Part shown: one piece after another, positions 6,872 through 8,709 of the stretch
Layout of the letters: every line of letters starts with the position of its first letter
Position numbering within the stretch: position 1 is the stretch's first letter
From: Gemmatimonadota bacterium
GTDB taxonomy: Bacteria > Gemmatimonadota > Gemmatimonadetes > Longimicrobiales > Gaopeijiaceae
Length of the DNA: 8,709 bases
Direction of reading: 5' to 3'
Assembly (NCBI GenBank): GCA_002731735.1
Contig: PCCM01000012.1
Coordinates: 12,939 to 21,647, forward strand
Notes under the pieces: generated by a model
Database searches by the model: none
What the model was told of the DNA's origin: nothing
Seen by the model: the letters and a program-made list of their open reading frames with translations, nothing else
Position numbers and translations under genes: made by a program

Positions 6872-6889
6872 GTAGAGGAGCCACTCTAC
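6872..6889. repeat. 6-bp inverted repeat in the divergent intergenic region
   Basis: GTAGAG, six bases (GAGCCA), then CTCTAC form a perfect inverted repeat 22 bp upstream of the PD40 start codon and just beyond its ribosome site. It could be an operator half-site pair or a leader hairpin. With six pairs it could also be chance. I found no convincing -35/-10 pair in the rest of 6850-7036. Confidence 0.3.
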
Positions 6890-7036
6890 GACGGATCACC
6901 ACGCCCGACCAGTAGCGAGGTCCCCTCAGAATGGTCGCAACCCACTAGCTCAACGCAAGCTCGGCCCCTAACCTGGCAAGGCGTGACGACAAGTAACAGC
7001 GTGGCTATCGCGATGGACACCAGGAGATAAAGACCG

Positions 7037-8709
7037 ATGCAAAGTCACTACCGTCCAGGCCGCCTCCCTGGCTGCCTCCCCGTACGGCTCGCCCTCGGGT
7101 TCGTCCTTGTGCTGGCGGGGTTTGGTCATGCTAGCGCTCAAGCCGTCCCTCAAGCCGCCCCTTCGGCCGATGCCACGGGTGTGGAATTCCCGAGTACGAA
7201 TCGTCCCGATGTGCGAGGCGTACATGGGGCCGTGAGTTCGGACCATCCGCTCGCCACGGCGGCGGGGCTCGCCGTGCTGAAGAATGGGGGCAACGCGGTG
7301 GACGCTGTGGTGACCATGGCGAGCGTGTTGGCGGTCGTACGACCCCACATGAACGGGGTGGGCGGTGACGCCTTCGCCATCTTTTTCGACGGAGCCACGG
7401 GTGACGTGGTGGGGATGAACGGGAGCGGCCGGGCCGGCGCCCTCGCCGAACCTTCTTTCTTCGAGCAGGGGGGGCGGCAATCCATCCCCGGTTCCGGGCC
7501 ACTTTCAGTCAGTCTCCCAGGGGCGGTGGCCGCGTGGGACGACGCACTGACCCGTTTCGGCACCATCTCGCTCGCGGAGGCAATGGCCCCGGCGATCGCC
7601 TATGCGCGGGAGGGCTTTCCGGTGTCCAGCCGACTCGCGAGCGACATCGCAGGGGCGTCGCGAGGTCTGAACCAGCCCGCGCGCGGCTTATATCTACCAG
7701 GCGGCTCAGCGCCCCCCGTCGGATCACTCTTGAAGAACCCGGCCCTGGCCGTGACCCTCGAACAGATCGCTGAAGAGGGCAAAGACGGGTTCTACCGAGG
7801 CAGACCCGCCGAGGCAATTTCCGCGTTCCTGGAGCGGGACGGTGGCTACCTCAGGACGGCGGACTTCGCAGCTCATGAGACCACCTGGATGTCTCCGCTT
7901 GAGGGCACCTACCTCGATCACCGCATCCTGGTGCTGCCACCGAACACACAGGGGATCGCCCAACTTGCCCTCATGGAGATGGCGGCGGAACATGATCTAA
8001 CGGCAATGGGGCACAACACGGCCGACTATCTACATACGCTCATTGAGCTCAAGAAGCTCGCTTTCGCCGATCGAGACCGGTGGGTCGCAGATCCCGAATT
8101 CGCCGACATCCCCGTCGAGAAACTGCTCGACGCGGATTACCTCCAGAGGCGCGCCGTCAACTTCGGAGCGAACGCCGCAGAGGACGTACTACCGGGAATC
8201 GACGGACCTGTCGCGACCAACGTGCGGCAGGGGGACGCCGATGATTCGGGAGACACCGTCTACATCACGGCCGTCGACCAGTGGGGCAACGCCGTGAGTT
8301 GGATCCAGAGCTTGTTCGCCTCTTTTGGTTCGGGGTTGCTGGAACCCGAAACGGGCGTCGTTCTCCAGAATCGCGGGTCGCTTTTCACGCTCGACCCGAA
8401 CCACCCCAACGTGGTCGCACCCGGCAAGCGGCCGTACCACACGCTCACCCCTCTCATGGCCTTGAATCGGGATGGCAGCCTGGCCTTCACACTCGGCACG
8501 CCGGGCGGGGACAGCCAAACGCAGTCGCTGATTCAGATCGTGAACAATGTCTTCCTGTTCGGGATGACGCCCCAGGCGGCGATCGAGGCTCCCCGTTTTC
8601 GGAGTTATAACGGCCTCCGTGTGGATTTCGAGGATCGGATTCCCGCTGGTGTCCTCTCGGATCTGGGCGCACGCGGCCACGAACCCCGTGTGATCCACGG
8701 TTGGACGGC
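7037..8709 (+). CDS. gamma-glutamyltransferase-like Ntn hydrolase, exported (3' end outside window)
   Basis: The frame runs from ATG 7037 to the window edge: 557 full codons of a protein normally about 570-600 long. A signal peptide is visible (hydrophobic core about 17-30, cleavage near ASA at 34). GGT landmarks follow in order: HPLATAAGLAVLKNGGNAVDA (69-89), GVGGDAF (107-113), GSGPLSVSLPGAVAAW (152-167) and PNTQG (302-306). DSGDTVYITAVDQWGNAVSW (403-422) holds the expected self-cleavage and nucleophile Thr at about residue 407. SFGSGLLEPETGVVLQNRG (429-447), APGKRPYHTLTP (461-472) and GTPGGDSQTQ (487-496) follow. The family autoprocesses before the Thr into two subunits and cleaves gamma-glutamyl amides. 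The Arg of the classical FREMAP segment, which binds the glutamate carboxylate, is replaced by MNGSGRAGA (about 127-135), as in YwrD-like members, so glutathione may not be the substrate. AGGAGA lies 9 nt before the ATG. Confidence 0.9.
   Translation, partial: MQSHYRPGRLPGCLPVRLALGFVLVLAGFGHASAQAVPQAAPSADATGVEFPSTNRPDVRGVHGAVSSDHPLATAAGLAVLKNGGNAVDAVVTMASVLAVVRPHMNGVGGDAFAIFFDGATGDVVGMNGSGRAGALAEPSFFEQGGRQSIPGSGPLSVSLPGAVAAWDDALTRFGTISLAEAMAPAIAYAREGFPVSSRLASDIAGASRGLNQPARGLYLPGGSAPPVGSLLKNPALAVTLEQIAEEGKDGFYRGRPAEAISAFLERDGGYLRTADFAAHETTWMSPLEGTYLDHRILVLPPNTQGIAQLALMEMAAEHDLTAMGHNTADYLHTLIELKKLAFADRDRWVADPEFADIPVEKLLDADYLQRRAVNFGANAAEDVLPGIDGPVATNVRQGDADDSGDTVYITAVDQWGNAVSWIQSLFASFGSGLLEPETGVVLQNRGSLFTLDPNHPNVVAPGKRPYHTLTPLMALNRDGSLAFTLGTPGGDSQTQSLIQIVNNVFLFGMTPQAAIEAPRFRSYNGLRVDFEDRIPAGVLSDLGARGHEPRVIHGWT

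Noticed and set aside
1..8709. CRISPR array, insertion sequence or phage-type system.
   Set aside because: I found no regularly spaced direct repeats, transposase, integrase or terminal repeats. Apart from the folded element and the HEAT remnant the window is ordinary gene content.

Overview
This 8.7 kb window comes from a GC-rich bacterium. It carries six recognisable protein genes, two of them cut by the window edges, plus one gene remnant and one strongly folded intergenic element. There are three predicted secreted proteins: a very large Asp-box (BNR/VPS10-type) propeller protein, a PD40 propeller protein and a gamma-glutamyltransferase-like protein. There is also a fused folate enzyme. 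This mix fits a free-living heterotroph of the Gemmatimonadota or a similar phylum rich in such exported propeller proteins. That placement is inferred from gene content and is not proven by the sequence.

Layout. 1-426 (+) is the C-terminal end of an alpha/beta hydrolase. 427-757 has no intact gene. It holds a short minus-strand HEAT-repeat fragment (448 to about 590), an 8-bp hairpin at the edge of that homology, and a likely promoter for the next gene. 758-3973 (+) is a 1071-residue exported Asp-box/sortilin-like propeller protein with a C-terminal helical region. 3974-4142 separates two convergent genes and is mostly filled by a nested, branched inverted-repeat structure (3987-4117). 4143-4367 (-) is a small Cys/His-motif protein with a membrane helix. 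4518-5891 (-) is a FolK-FolP fusion. 5947-6849 (-) is an exported five-unit PD40 protein. 6850-7036 is a divergent intergenic region. 7037-8709 (+) is a gamma-glutamyltransferase-like protein that runs off the window.

How the genes relate. The PD40 gene and folKP are 55 bp apart on the same strand and may be cotranscribed. The small Cys/His gene lies 150 bp further down and has its own -10 box and an excellent ribosome binding site, so it probably also has its own promoter. The genes do not form one obvious pathway. FolKP is cytosolic folate synthesis, while the other large proteins look exported.

The most noteworthy element is the 131-nt fold at 3987-4117. It has a 9-bp arm, a 3-bp helix, an 11-bp helix with two G-U pairs, a perfect 10-bp helix and a 9-bp hairpin with one G-U pair. 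All three wobbles favour plus-strand RNA. I do not recognise it as a known RNA family.
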